In this document: positions 15,416-23,641 of the stretch, in pieces
Layout: each line of letters starts with the position of its first letter
How positions within the stretch are numbered: the first letter of the stretch is position 1
Assembly (NCBI RefSeq): GCF_047302425.1
Contig: NZ_CP154855.1
Span: 3,100,001 to 3,164,000 of the forward strand
DNA from: Oceanitalea sp047302425
GTDB taxonomy: Bacteria; Actinomycetota; Actinomycetes; Actinomycetales; Actinomycetaceae
Direction of reading: 5' to 3'
Length of the DNA stretch: 64,000 nt
Notes under the pieces: generated by a model
What the model saw: the letters and a program-made list of their open reading frames with translations, nothing else
What the model was told of the DNA's origin: nothing
The model's database searches: none
Program-made: the position numbers and the translations under genes

Positions 15416-16419
15416 CGGTCGTCTCCGTCCGTGAGGCGCTGGCGGGTGCGCAGGCGCACGAGCGCCGAGTTGAGCAGCACGAGGACGACGATGAGCAGGA
15501 AGGTCACCCACGCGACGGCCGCCGCCCGCCCGAGGCTGCCGAACTGCCAGCCCTGCTGGTACATGAACAGGCCGAGCGTCTGGTACTGGTTGACCGCGCC
15601 GCCGTTGGGTGTGCCGCCGCCGAAGAGCAGTGGTTCACCGAAGAGCTGGGTGGCGCCGATCGTCGAGACGACGACGGTGAAGACGATCGTGGGGCGCAGG
15701 CCCGGCAGGGTGACGTGGCGGAACTGCTGCCACCGGCTCGCGCCGTCGAGCGAGGCCGCCTCGTACAGGTCGAAGGGGATCGACTGCATGCCGGCGAGGT
15801 AGATGAGGGCGTTGTAGCCGGTCCACCGCCAGGTGACGATGATCGAGATGGCGATCTGCGCGGTGAGGTTGCCGTTGCGCCAGTCGATGGCGTCCATGCC
15901 GATGAGGGACAGCATCCAGTTCGCAAAGCCGCCGTCACGGCCGAAGATCTGTGCGAAGACCAGCGTCGAGGCCGCCACGGAGGTGGCGTAGGGCATGATC
16001 ATCGAGATCCGGAAGAAGTTCCGGGCGCGCATCTTGTAGTTGAGCAGGTGCGCGAGGCCGATCGCGAGGATGAGCTGCGGCACCGTCGAGAGGACCCCGA
16101 TGGTGAAGGTCTTGAGCAGCGCGTTGTAGAACTTCTCGTTGCTGAACAGCCAGACGAAGTTGTCCAGCCCCACCCAGGTCATCTCCGAGTTGAGGCGGAA
16201 GTCGTAGAGGCTGACCCACACCGTGTAGATCAGCGGGAACAGCCCGAAGGCCGCGAAGAGGATGAAGAACGGCGCGACGTAAACGTACGGCGCCGTGACC
16301 GCCTCCCACCGGAAGATCCGGGACCGCAGGGAGCGGCGGGGCGGCTCGGGCGCGGGACGCGCCGGGGGCTCGGGGTCCGGTGCGCCGGTTGCCGGCCGCA
16401 CGGGGACGGTGGAAGTCAT
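15412..16419 (-). CDS. CUT1-type sugar ABC permease (MalF/CebF-like)
   Basis: 335 residues from the ATG at 16419 (an in-frame start 21 codons upstream lacks a ribosome binding site). Pro-rich cytosolic N-terminus, then six membrane spans starting near residue 45 (YVYVAPFFILFAAFGLFPLIY) and the EAA loop EAASLDGASRWQQFRHVTLPGLRP. Partner of the downstream permease; separated from the binding-protein gene by a 15-bp hairpin. Confidence 0.9.
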   Translation of the reverse strand: MTSTVPVRPATGAPDPEPPARPAPEPPRRSLRSRIFRWEAVTAPYVYVAPFFILFAAFGLFPLIYTVWVSLYDFRLNSEMTWVGLDNFVWLFSNEKFYNALLKTFTIGVLSTVPQLILAIGLAHLLNYKMRARNFFRISMIMPYATSVAASTLVFAQIFGRDGGFANWMLSLIGMDAIDWRNGNLTAQIAISIIVTWRWTGYNALIYLAGMQSIPFDLYEAASLDGASRWQQFRHVTLPGLRPTIVFTVVVSTIGATQLFGEPLLFGGGTPNGGAVNQYQTLGLFMYQQGWQFGSLGRAAAVAWVTFLLIVVLVLLNSALVRLRTRQRLTDGDDR

Positions 16420-16451
16420 GGTGGCCTCTCGTCGGGACGGGAACGGGACGG

Positions 16452-16486
16452 ACCGGTGGGGCGGGCGTGGTGCCCGCCCCACCGGT
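16452..16486 (-). terminator. intercistronic hairpin between binding protein and permease genes
   Basis: Perfect 15-bp arms (16452-16466, 16472-16486) with a 5-nt loop, 6 bp past the binding-protein stop. Such hairpins usually protect the upstream mRNA and lower expression of the permeases. Confidence 0.75.
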
Positions 16487-16491
16487 GTGCG

Positions 16492-17793
16492 TCAGCCGAC
16501 CTGGTTGAGGATCTGGGAGACGCCGTTCTCCCAGGCCTCGTCCGGGTCGACACCGTTGACCTCGATGGACAGCAGTGCCTGGACGAGAGCGTTCTTGGCC
16601 ACGCCGTCGTGCGGGCCGAGGATCTGCGTGGGCGCGTTCTCGGCGGAGGTCGTGAAGACCTCACCGGTGGCGGCGCCGTTGAAGTACTCGTCGGTCGTGT
16701 CACCGACCAGCTCGATGGCGCCGGTGTTGGAGGGGAAGTTGCCGACGTTCTCGAAGACGGCGGCCTGCTGCTCCGCGTCGGTCAGCCACGCGAGGAGCTC
16801 GGCGGCCTCCTCCTTGTTCTCGCTCGCCTCGGGGATGCCGAGGTAGGCGCCGCCCCAGTTGCCACCCTGGCCACCGGGCAGCGTCGTGATGTTCCACTGG
16901 CCGCTGCCGGCGTCGCCGGCCTTGCCCTTGATGTAGCCGATCATCCACGAGGGGCAGGCGATGGAGGCGAAGGTGCCGCTGCCGAAGCCGGCGTCCCAGC
17001 TCGGGTCGACGAACTGCTCGAGCTTGGCGGTCAGCCCGTCCTGGCCGGCCTGGGCCGCCAGGTCGAAGGCCGCGCGCACGGCCTCGTTGCTGTCGACGAT
17101 GAGCTCGCCGCTCTCGTCGTGGTAGATCTCCTCCTCGGTGGAGATGATCGCGTTGTACAGGCCACCGGCCGAGTCGTGGAAGGCGGTGCCGTCGGGGGCA
17201 CCGGCCTGGAACTCCTCGCCGAGGGCGAGGAAGTCCTCCCACGAGCCGAGGCGCGCGGCCAGCTCGTCCGGGTCGCTCGGCAGGCCGGCCTCCTCGAAGA
17301 GGTCGGTGCGATAGCACAGGGCCATCGGGCCGATGTCGGTGCCCAGGCCGAGGACGCGGCCGTCCTCGGTGGTGGCGGCGTCGGCCTTCCACTGGACGTA
17401 GTCACCGATGCGGTCCGCGGCGGGGGTGTCGCGCAGGTCGGTCCACAGGTCGGCCTGGTTGGCGGTGACCTCGGAGATGCGCGCGACCTCGATGCCCTGG
17501 ATGTCGGCGGTGCCGCTGCCGGAGTTGAGCTTGGTCTGCAGCGCCGGCCAGTACTTGTCCTCGCCCTGCGTGGAGTCGTACTCGATGACGATGTCGGGGT
17601 TCTCCTCCATGTACTGCTCGAAGAGGCCCGACTCCTCGAAACCGAAGGTGCCGAACAGGGAGACGGTGATCGTCGTCTTGCCGCTGTCGTCGGCGGCTGC
17701 CGTGTCGGCGGCGTCGCCGTCCCCGCAGGCGGACAGCGTCAGTGCGCCCGCCGTCATGGCCGCGATGACGGCCACAGACTTCCTGGTGTGCAT
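16492..17793 (-). CDS. sugar ABC transporter substrate-binding lipoprotein (CebE-like)
   Basis: 433 residues. Lipoprotein signal peptide with lipobox LSAC and acylated Cys23, then a type 2 periplasmic-binding fold (cluster B, MalE/CebE type) with FGTFGFEESGLFEQYMEENPDI, DIQGIEVARISE and GGAYLGIPEASENKEEAAELLAWL. Anchored outside the membrane, it delivers sugar to the two permeases. ATG at 17793 follows a GGAGGAGGA ribosome binding site; an earlier in-frame start would include the leader. The mRNA leader carries a LacI-type operator, so induction by the sugar is likely. Confidence 0.9.
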   Translation of the reverse strand: MHTRKSVAVIAAMTAGALTLSACGDGDAADTAAADDSGKTTITVSLFGTFGFEESGLFEQYMEENPDIVIEYDSTQGEDKYWPALQTKLNSGSGTADIQGIEVARISEVTANQADLWTDLRDTPAADRIGDYVQWKADAATTEDGRVLGLGTDIGPMALCYRTDLFEEAGLPSDPDELAARLGSWEDFLALGEEFQAGAPDGTAFHDSAGGLYNAIISTEEEIYHDESGELIVDSNEAVRAAFDLAAQAGQDGLTAKLEQFVDPSWDAGFGSGTFASIACPSWMIGYIKGKAGDAGSGQWNITTLPGGQGGNWGGAYLGIPEASENKEEAAELLAWLTDAEQQAAVFENVGNFPSNTGAIELVGDTTDEYFNGAATGEVFTTSAENAPTQILGPHDGVAKNALVQALLSIEVNGVDPDEAWENGVSQILNQVG

Positions 17794-17908
17794 TGTTCCT
17801 CCTCCCGGCCGAAGCGGCCGGCTGGTGTCGGCGGGCGGATCAGGCCTTCCTGATCGCCCCGTCCTTGCACCCAGCTCTTCCTGGGTACTCGGGAACGGAT
17901 GGGCGCTA
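17794..17908 (-). promoter_or_regulatory. structured 5' leader of the sugar operon
   Basis: The 115-nt leader between operator and start codon can form three small hairpins (arms 17805-17810/17816-17821, 17838-17844/17849-17855 and 17869-17874/17881-17886). No coding region is visible. The hairpin nearest the ribosome binding site could affect translation. The rest of the 336-bp gap up to the LacI gene holds the operator and a terminator-like inverted repeat. Confidence 0.35.
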
Positions 17909-17922
17909 TGGAAGCGGTTCCA
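17909..17922. promoter_or_regulatory. LacI-family operator upstream of the sugar operon
   Basis: TGGAAGCGGTTCCA: 5-bp arms TGGAA/TTCCA around a CG-rich centre, similar in layout to CebR operators (TGGGAGCGCTCCCA). A further half-site AAGCGTTCCA follows. A related half-site lies in the promoter of the LacI gene itself. Confidence 0.65.
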
Positions 17923-18025
17923 AAGCGTTCCACACACTGTGCCGGGGCGATGCAGGTGATGTCAAGCACGCCATGTCACAACACGGTCACGACAGACCCA
18001 CCCGGGTCGAGGTCATGACCGCCGG

Positions 18026-18102
18026 CAGCCGGATTCTCCGGGCGTCCTGACGCAGGAGCACCGTGAGCGCACCCGTCTCGAAGGGCGCGGAGAATCCGGC
18101 TG
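18026..18102 (-). terminator. inverted repeat after LacI gene (GCCGACAGC-type)
   Basis: Perfect 15-bp arms (18026-18040, 18088-18102) with a 47-bp spacer. The arm CAGCCGGATTCTCCG is nearly identical to the solo element at 34639-34659, marking a dispersed 3'-end repeat. Downstream of the LacI stop. Confidence 0.5.
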
Positions 18103-18129
18103 TCGACGGGGTGGCAGGCCGGGGCTGGG

Positions 18130-19152
18130 TCAGGCGGAGTCGCGGGGGACGAGGGCGACCTCGAGGGTCATCGAGGTCGCCTGGTCGCCGTCGGCGAGGT
18201 CGATGAGCATGCGCGCCATCTGCCGCCCCATCGCCTCGAGCGGCTGGCGGACGGTGGTGAGCGGCGGGTCGGCGTCCACGGCGATCGGCACGTCGTCGAA
18301 GCCGACGACAGCGACGTCGTCGGGCACCCGCAGCCCCTGCTCGCGCAGCGCGCGCAGGGCGCCGACGGCGGTGAGGTCGTTGGCAGCGAAGAGGCCGTCG
18401 ATCTCCTCCCCCGTGGCGAGCAGGTCCCGCATCACCCGGTAGCCGCCGCCGATCGTGAAGTCGCCCTCGACCACCCGCGAGTCCGGCAGCTCGACGCCCT
18501 GGTCGTCGAGCTCGGCCCGGAAGCCACCGAGCCGGTCGCTCGTGGCGGTCATGTCGCGGGGGCCGGTGATCGTCGCGAGCCGGCGGCAGCCGCGGGCGAG
18601 CAGCGCCTGTCCGGCGAGCCGCCCCCCGGAGAAGTTGTCCGGGCTGACGTAGGGGAAGGAGGCGCGGCGGCTCGGCGGGCGGCCCGCGAGCACGACCGGC
18701 ACGCCGAGCCGGTGGACGCGCCCGGGCAGCGGGTCGTCGCCGTGGACGGAGAGGAACATCGCGCCGTCGACGTGGCCGCCGGCGGCGTACTCCTCGAGGC
18801 GGGCGCGGTCGTCGTCGTTGCTCACGACGACGAACAGCAGCTGGCGCCGTCGCTCGGCCGCCGCGACCTGCGCGCCGCGCAGCACCCCGGCGAAGAAGGG
18901 GTCGGCGAAGAACTTCTCGCCGGACTCGGCGACGACGAAGGCGAGGGCGTCACTCCGGCTCGTCGCGAGCGAGCGGGCGGCCTGGCGCGGCACGTAGGAG
19001 AGCTCGGCGGCCGCGGCGCGAACGGACTCGCGCGCCCGGTCGCTCACCCGCGGGTCGCCGCTCAGCACCCGGCTGGCGGTCGCACGGGAGACCCCGGCGC
19101 GCTCGGCGACCGTGTCGAGGGTCGGGGCCGAGTCTCTCAGCGGCGTCACCAT
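18130..19152 (-). CDS. LacI-family transcriptional repressor (CebR-like)
   Basis: 340 residues: N-terminal HTH with LDTVAERAGVSRATASRVLSG (about 12-32) and hinge helix YVPRQAARSLATSRS, then a periplasmic-binding-like effector domain (DGLFAANDLTAVGALRALREQGLRVPDDVAVVGFDDVP). Binds sugar and releases DNA. Located directly upstream of the sugar operon; a half-operator lies beside its own -10 box, so it probably represses both the operon and itself. ATG follows an AGGGAG ribosome binding site. Confidence 0.93.
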   Translation of the reverse strand: MVTPLRDSAPTLDTVAERAGVSRATASRVLSGDPRVSDRARESVRAAAAELSYVPRQAARSLATSRSDALAFVVAESGEKFFADPFFAGVLRGAQVAAAERRRQLLFVVVSNDDDRARLEEYAAGGHVDGAMFLSVHGDDPLPGRVHRLGVPVVLAGRPPSRRASFPYVSPDNFSGGRLAGQALLARGCRRLATITGPRDMTATSDRLGGFRAELDDQGVELPDSRVVEGDFTIGGGYRVMRDLLATGEEIDGLFAANDLTAVGALRALREQGLRVPDDVAVVGFDDVPIAVDADPPLTTVRQPLEAMGRQMARMLIDLADGDQATSMTLEVALVPRDSA

Positions 19153-19189
19153 GGGGGCTCCCTCCCTCCGGCAGGTGGTCTCGTGGTGG

Positions 19190-19210
19190 ACAGTATGCAC
19201 ACCGCTTCCA
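19190..19210 (-). promoter_or_regulatory. promoter and half-operator of the LacI gene
   Basis: TACTGT -10 box (19190-19195) preceded by TGC (extended -10) and, directly next to it, GCACACCGCTTCCA (19197-19210), which matches the sugar-operon operator at 10 of 14 positions. Overlap with the spacer fits autorepression. Confidence 0.5.
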
Positions 19211-19281
19211 CGGAGGGTAAGCACCGCCCAGGAGTGCACCTGCGCGGCGTCCGGTGTTCGATGGGCGCGGGAGGACAGGCA

Positions 19282-20712
19282 GTGGACTGGTTCGTCGCAG
19301 AGGACTACGGACTCGCGCGCCTCGTGCTGCAGCGCGGCACCGCGCTCCTGTACGTCGTCGCCTTCGTCGCGGTCCTCCGTCAGTTCCCCGCGCTGCTCGG
19401 CGAGCGCGGACTGCTGCCCGTCCCTCGCTTCACCGCCCGCGTCCCGGCACGCCGCACCCCGAGCCTGTTCCACTGGCGCTACTCCGACCGCCTGCTCCGC
19501 GTCGTCGCCTGGACCGGCCTGCTGCTGGCCCTCGCGGTCGTCGTCGGCCTGCCGCAGCAGGGGCCGCCGTGGGTGCCGATGCTCGTCTTCCTCGCCCTCT
19601 ACGGGCTGTACCTGTCGGTCGTCAACGTCGGGCAGGTCTTCTACGGGTTCGGGTGGGAGTCGCTGCTCCTCGAGGCCGGCTTCCTCGCCGCGTTCCTCGG
19701 CTCCGACGACGTCGGCACCCCGTGGATCACGCTCCTCGCCTTCCGCTGGCTGCTCTTCCGGGTGGAGTTCGGCGCGGGCCTCATCAAGCTGCGCGGCGAC
19801 CCGGCGTGGCGCGACCTGACCGCCCTGCACTACCACCACGAGACCCAGCCGATGCCCGGCCCGCTCAGCTGGTTCTTCCACCACCTGCCCGGCCCGCTGC
19901 ACAAGGTCGAGGTGGCCGCCAACCACGTCACCCAGCTCGTCGTGCCCGTGCTCCTCTTCGCGCCGCAACCGGTCGCGACGTGGGCGGCCGCCGTCGTCGT
20001 CGTCACGCAGCTGTGGCTGGTCGCGTCGGGGAACTTCGCCTGGCTCAACTGGCTCACCATCGTCCTCGCCTTCTCCGCCGTGGACGACGACGTCGTGCGC
20101 GGCCTGGTCCCCTCCCTCGCCCCGGACCGGGCGTACGGCCCGACGCCGCTGTGGTTCGCCGTCGTCGTCATCGGGGTGGGGGCGGTGCTCCTCGTCCTCA
20201 GCTGGTGGCCGGCCCGCAACCTCGTGTCGCGGCGGCAGCGGATGAACGCCTCCTTCAACGTCTTCCACCTCGTGGGCGCCTACGGGGCCTTCGGGTCGAT
20301 CACGCGACGGCGCGACGAGATCGTCGTCGAGGGCACGCGCGTGGAGGACCCGGGAGAGGACGACTGGGAGGAGTACGTCTTCCGCGGGAAGCCGGGGCCG
20401 GTGGGCCGGCTGCCGCGGCAGTTCGCGCCCTACCACCTGCGCCTGGACTGGGGCATGTGGTTCCTCGGGCTGGGATCCTCGGCGCAGCTGTCGTGGTTCC
20501 TGCCCTTCCTCGACCGGCTCCTCGCGGCGGACCGGCCCACCCTGCGGCTGCTCGCCCACGACCCCTTCGACGGCGAGCGGCCGGTGTGGGTGCGGGCGCG
20601 CGTCTTCCGCTACCGCTACTCGACGTGGGACGAGCTGCGCCGCGAGCGGGTGTGGTGGGTGCGCCGGGAGATCGGGGCGCTGACGGCACCGCGGCGGCTC
20701 GGGCGGAACTAG
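19282..20712 (+). CDS. lipase maturation factor (LMF1)-family membrane protein
   Basis: 476 residues, 8 or more membrane spans with the LMF family pattern: DYGLARLVLQRGTALLYVVAF at the N-terminus, FGWESLLLEAGFLAAFLG, FRWLLFRVEFGAGLIKLRGDPAWRDLTALHYHHETQPMPGPLSWFFHHLP (very conserved), and C-terminal LDWGMWFLGL..SWFLPFLDRLL. In animals LMF1 assists lipase folding in the ER; bacterial homologues have no known role. I chose GTG 19282 since GGGAGG lies 7 nt upstream; an ATG at 19261 has none. Divergent from the LacI gene; tail overlaps the next gene by 4 bp. Confidence 0.85.
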   Translation: MDWFVAEDYGLARLVLQRGTALLYVVAFVAVLRQFPALLGERGLLPVPRFTARVPARRTPSLFHWRYSDRLLRVVAWTGLLLALAVVVGLPQQGPPWVPMLVFLALYGLYLSVVNVGQVFYGFGWESLLLEAGFLAAFLGSDDVGTPWITLLAFRWLLFRVEFGAGLIKLRGDPAWRDLTALHYHHETQPMPGPLSWFFHHLPGPLHKVEVAANHVTQLVVPVLLFAPQPVATWAAAVVVVTQLWLVASGNFAWLNWLTIVLAFSAVDDDVVRGLVPSLAPDRAYGPTPLWFAVVVIGVGAVLLVLSWWPARNLVSRRQRMNASFNVFHLVGAYGAFGSITRRRDEIVVEGTRVEDPGEDDWEEYVFRGKPGPVGRLPRQFAPYHLRLDWGMWFLGLGSSAQLSWFLPFLDRLLAADRPTLRLLAHDPFDGERPVWVRARVFRYRYSTWDELRRERVWWVRREIGALTAPRRLGRN

Positions 20713-21236
20713 GGAGCCGTCAGCTTGTCCACCAGCACCGCCAGGCCCTGGCGGGCCGCCTGCTCAGCGGAGCGCACCCGCTCCTCGGTGGCGCGCGCCT
20801 CCTCCAGTGCCGCGACGGCGCGGTCCACGGCCGCGCGGCAGGCGTCGACGCCGTGCTCGCGCTCGTGCTCGGCCGCGGCCAGGTCGTCGTGCAGGCCCTG
20901 CACCTCCCCGGCAGCCAGCTCGACCGCGCGGTCGAGGAGGAAGCGGTAGGCGGCGCGGACCTTCTTGCCGGTCGTCTTGCGCTCGATCGCCTCGACGTCC
21001 TCGCTCACCGTCTCGCGCATGAAGACGCGCGGGTCGGAGCGGTAGGGCTGCGCGGCCGCCGCCGCCGCGTGCGCGAGCCGCTCCTGGGCCTCGGTCAGCC
21101 GCCGCTCGGCCTCCCGCACCGCTGCCGCGGCGGCCTCGAGGTGCGGGGCGAAGCGCGACTCGAGCGCGGCGACCAGCCGCTCGCGCTCACCAGCGGCGAG
21201 CCCGTCACCCTCGGCCTGCTCGGAGATCGCGCTCAC
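20709..21236 (-). CDS. hypothetical Ala/Glu-rich coiled-coil protein
   Basis: About 175 residues, very rich in Ala, Glu and Arg with long heptad-like stretches (residues about 20-65 and 120-165), hence a probable coiled coil with no membrane span or known motif. I do not recognise the family. It lies 57 bp downstream of the TetR gene on the same strand and could be cotranscribed. Start uncertain: the GTG at 21236 has GAGGGAG abutting it and another GTG 11 codons upstream has no ribosome binding site. Confidence 0.5.
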   Translation of the reverse strand: MSAISEQAEGDGLAAGERERLVAALESRFAPHLEAAAAAVREAERRLTEAQERLAHAAAAAAQPYRSDPRVFMRETVSEDVEAIERKTTGKKVRAAYRFLLDRAVELAAGEVQGLHDDLAAAEHEREHGVDACRAAVDRAVAALEEARATEERVRSAEQAARQGLAVLVDKLTAP

Positions 21237-21293
21237 CTCCCTCGTCGGTCGTGGGCCCCAGCCTCTCACCCGTGCCCGGGAGGAGGACGGGGT

Positions 21294-21884
21294 TCAGGCG
21301 GACGTGGCCGGCCCGAGGACGTCGAGCGCCCGGGCGAGGACGTCCTCGAAGGGCGCGCGGGGCACCGGTGCCCGGGACCACGCCCGCAGGGCCGCGAGCA
21401 GCGCACCGGCCTGGGCGGTGCCGAGGACCTCGGCCGCGAGCTCCTCCACCCCACGGCGCCGGAGGTGGGCGGCGAGGACTCGCCCCGCGCGGACCTGGCG
21501 CCGCGCCGCCGACTCCTCGAGCTCCTCGGCCACGCCCATCGGCTCGGCGTTCGCGAAGGCGAGGACGACGGTCCCCGGCTCGAGCGCGGCAGCGACCCGG
21601 AGCAGCGCGGCGCGAGTCTCGGTGACGGGGTCGGACGCGGCGCCGTCGTCGTCCGCGAGCCGGGCGGCGAGCACCTCGAGCGCGTCGTCGACCGAGGCCC
21701 ACAGGAGGTCGCTCTTCGCCGGGATGTAGTTGAAGAACGTGGCGCGACTCACGCCCGCCCGGCGGGTGATGTCCGCCACGGAGGTCGCGGCGTAGCCCTG
21801 CTCGAGGAAGAGCTCACAGGCCGCTTCCTCCAGCATCTCGCGGCTCGCCGACCGCGGCCGGCCCACCCGGCGCCCTTCGCTCAC
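21294..21884 (-). CDS. TetR-family transcriptional regulator
   Basis: 196 residues. N-terminal HTH: EEAACELFLEQGYAATSVADITRRAGVSRATFFNYIPAKSDLLW (about 18-61), followed by a helical ligand domain rich in Ala and Arg. GTG start with a TAGGAT -10 box 6 nt upstream. Divergent to the peptide-type ABC operon 87 bp away, which is its most likely target along with itself. Ligand unknown. Confidence 0.9.
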   Translation of the reverse strand: MSEGRRVGRPRSASREMLEEAACELFLEQGYAATSVADITRRAGVSRATFFNYIPAKSDLLWASVDDALEVLAARLADDDGAASDPVTETRAALLRVAAALEPGTVVLAFANAEPMGVAEELEESAARRQVRAGRVLAAHLRRRGVEELAAEVLGTAQAGALLAALRAWSRAPVPRAPFEDVLARALDVLGPATSA

Positions 21885-21890
21885 GCCCCG

Positions 21891-21896
21891 ATCCTA
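21891..21896 (-). promoter_or_regulatory. -10 box of leaderless TetR gene
   Basis: TAGGAT on the minus strand with a 6-nt gap to the GTG start. Confidence 0.45.
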
Positions 21897-21921
21897 CGAC
21901 CCAGCCCTCCCGCCGCGGCGA

Positions 21922-21927
21922 TATTGT
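21922..21927 (+). promoter_or_regulatory. -10 box of the peptide-type ABC operon
   Basis: TATTGT in an A/T-rich island, 44 nt before the ATG of the binding protein. No convincing -35 box; a TetR-regulated promoter is possible. Confidence 0.35.
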
Positions 21928-21971
21928 TGGACGCAGACCAAGAACCTCCTCCAGTGGAACGGTGCGTCCCC

Positions 21972-23630
21972 ATGGCCCAGGCCTCCCGCCTCACCGCCGC
22001 AGCCCTCGCGGCGACCCTCCTCCTCGCCGCGTGCAGCGGCGGCAGCGACGACGACGGCGGCGCGGCCACCGGCGACCCGGTCGAGGGCGGCACCCTCGTC
22101 TACGCCACCGGTGACGCCGAGCCCACCTGCCTCGACCCGCACGTGGGCGGCAACTACCCCCAGGCGCTCATCAGCACCCAGTACCTCGAGCCGCTCGTCG
22201 GCCGCGACGCCTCCGGCGAGATCCAGCCGTGGCTCGCCACCGACTGGGAGGTCAGCGAGGACGGGCTGACCTGGGACCTCACGCTCGCCGAGGGCATCAC
22301 CTTCACCGACGGCACCCCGATGGACGCCGAGGCCGTCAAGGCCAACATCGAGCACCTCCAGGACCCGGAGACCGCCTCGTCCACCGGCTACCTCGGGGTG
22401 CAGAAGATCGCCGAGGTCGAGCCGGTCGACGACACCCACGTGCGCTTCCACCTCTCCGAGCCGGACTCCGCGCTCCTCGAGTCCCTGTCGATGCAGTGGA
22501 CGGCCATGCAGTCCCCGGCCGGCATCGAGCGCGGCCAGGACGAGAACTGCGCGGCGCCCATCGGCACCGGCCCCTTCGTCGTCACCGAGTGGGTGCCCCA
22601 GCAGCACGTCGTCCTCGAGCGCAACGAGGACTACGCCAGCCACGGCCCGGAGGCGGACCACGACGGCGCCGCGCACCTCGAGCGCATCGAGTGGCGCTTC
22701 ATCCCCGACCCCGCCACCCGCTGGGCGGCCCTCCAGTCCGGGGAGGTCCACGTCATCGACAACCCCGAGCCGGAGGCGATCGTCTCCGCGGAGGCCGGCG
22801 AGGAGATCACCCACATCGACGCGCCGCGGCCCGGCTCGGTCAACCGCATCGAGCTCAACTCGGCGCAGGCCCCCTTCGACGACGAGCGCGTGCGGCAGGC
22901 CTTCGTCTGGTCCGCCGACGTCGACCCCGGCATCGAGGCGCTCTACCAGGGCGTCGCGACCCGCTCCCACTCCCCGCTGTCCAGCGTGGAGCCCATGGGC
23001 TACAGCGACCCCTCGCTCTTCGTCACCGACCTCGAGGAGGCCGCGCGGCTGCTCGACGAGGCCGGGTGGAGCGAGGTCGACGACGAGGGCTACCGGGTGC
23101 GCGACGGCGAGCGCCTCACCGTCCGCTTCCCGGTGAGCACCAACCAGTCCGTCGCCGCCGAGCAGGCGCTCTTCGAGCAGGTCCAGGCCAACACCCGGCG
23201 GGTGGGCTTCGAGGTCGTGCTCACCCCGCTCGACCTGTCCGCCTGGTACGGCGCGCTCGCCGCCCCCGAGGACGGCGGGGAGTTCACCTACGAGGCCGTC
23301 AGCGCCCCGTACACGAAGGTCGGGCCGGACGTGCTCCGCACCCTCTACCACTCCGACGGCACCGTCCCGGCGCCCAGCGGCTACTTCGCCAACCTCTCCC
23401 AGGTCACCGACCCCGAGGTCGACGCCCTCCTCGACGAGGCCGCCCGGATCACCGACCCGGAGCAGCGCGCCGAGCTCTACGAGGAGGCCCAGCGCCGCGT
23501 GCTCGAGGGCTACTACATCCTGCCGCTGTACGACCAGCAGAACCACTTCCTCACCCGCGGGGTGAGCGGCGTGACGACGCTGGGCACCGTGTCCACCCCG
23601 ACCTTCGTCAACGCCCGGCTCACCTCCTGA
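21972..23630 (+). CDS. peptide/opine-type ABC substrate-binding lipoprotein
   Basis: 552 residues, SBP family 5 (DppA/OppA). Lipobox LAAC with Cys21, an Asp/Gly-rich linker, then the family start GGTLVYATGDAEPTCLDPHVGG and the signature WEVSEDGLTWDLTLAEGITFTDGTPMDAEAVKANIEH. C-terminal AELYEEAQRRVLEGYYILPLYDQQNHF is also typical. Captures peptides, nickel chelates, opines or oligosaccharides outside the membrane. First gene of a four-gene importer operon; next gene starts 11 bp later. Confidence 0.92.
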   Translation: MAQASRLTAAALAATLLLAACSGGSDDDGGAATGDPVEGGTLVYATGDAEPTCLDPHVGGNYPQALISTQYLEPLVGRDASGEIQPWLATDWEVSEDGLTWDLTLAEGITFTDGTPMDAEAVKANIEHLQDPETASSTGYLGVQKIAEVEPVDDTHVRFHLSEPDSALLESLSMQWTAMQSPAGIERGQDENCAAPIGTGPFVVTEWVPQQHVVLERNEDYASHGPEADHDGAAHLERIEWRFIPDPATRWAALQSGEVHVIDNPEPEAIVSAEAGEEITHIDAPRPGSVNRIELNSAQAPFDDERVRQAFVWSADVDPGIEALYQGVATRSHSPLSSVEPMGYSDPSLFVTDLEEAARLLDEAGWSEVDDEGYRVRDGERLTVRFPVSTNQSVAAEQALFEQVQANTRRVGFEVVLTPLDLSAWYGALAAPEDGGEFTYEAVSAPYTKVGPDVLRTLYHSDGTVPAPSGYFANLSQVTDPEVDALLDEAARITDPEQRAELYEEAQRRVLEGYYILPLYDQQNHFLTRGVSGVTTLGTVSTPTFVNARLTS

Positions 23631-23641
23631 GGCCCGCGCCG

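Noticed and set aside
19254..21971. N-terminal extension of the peptide-type binding protein to a 1458-residue product
   Set aside because: The extension runs through the lipase maturation factor and TetR genes; the true start is the ATG at 21972, followed by a lipoprotein signal.
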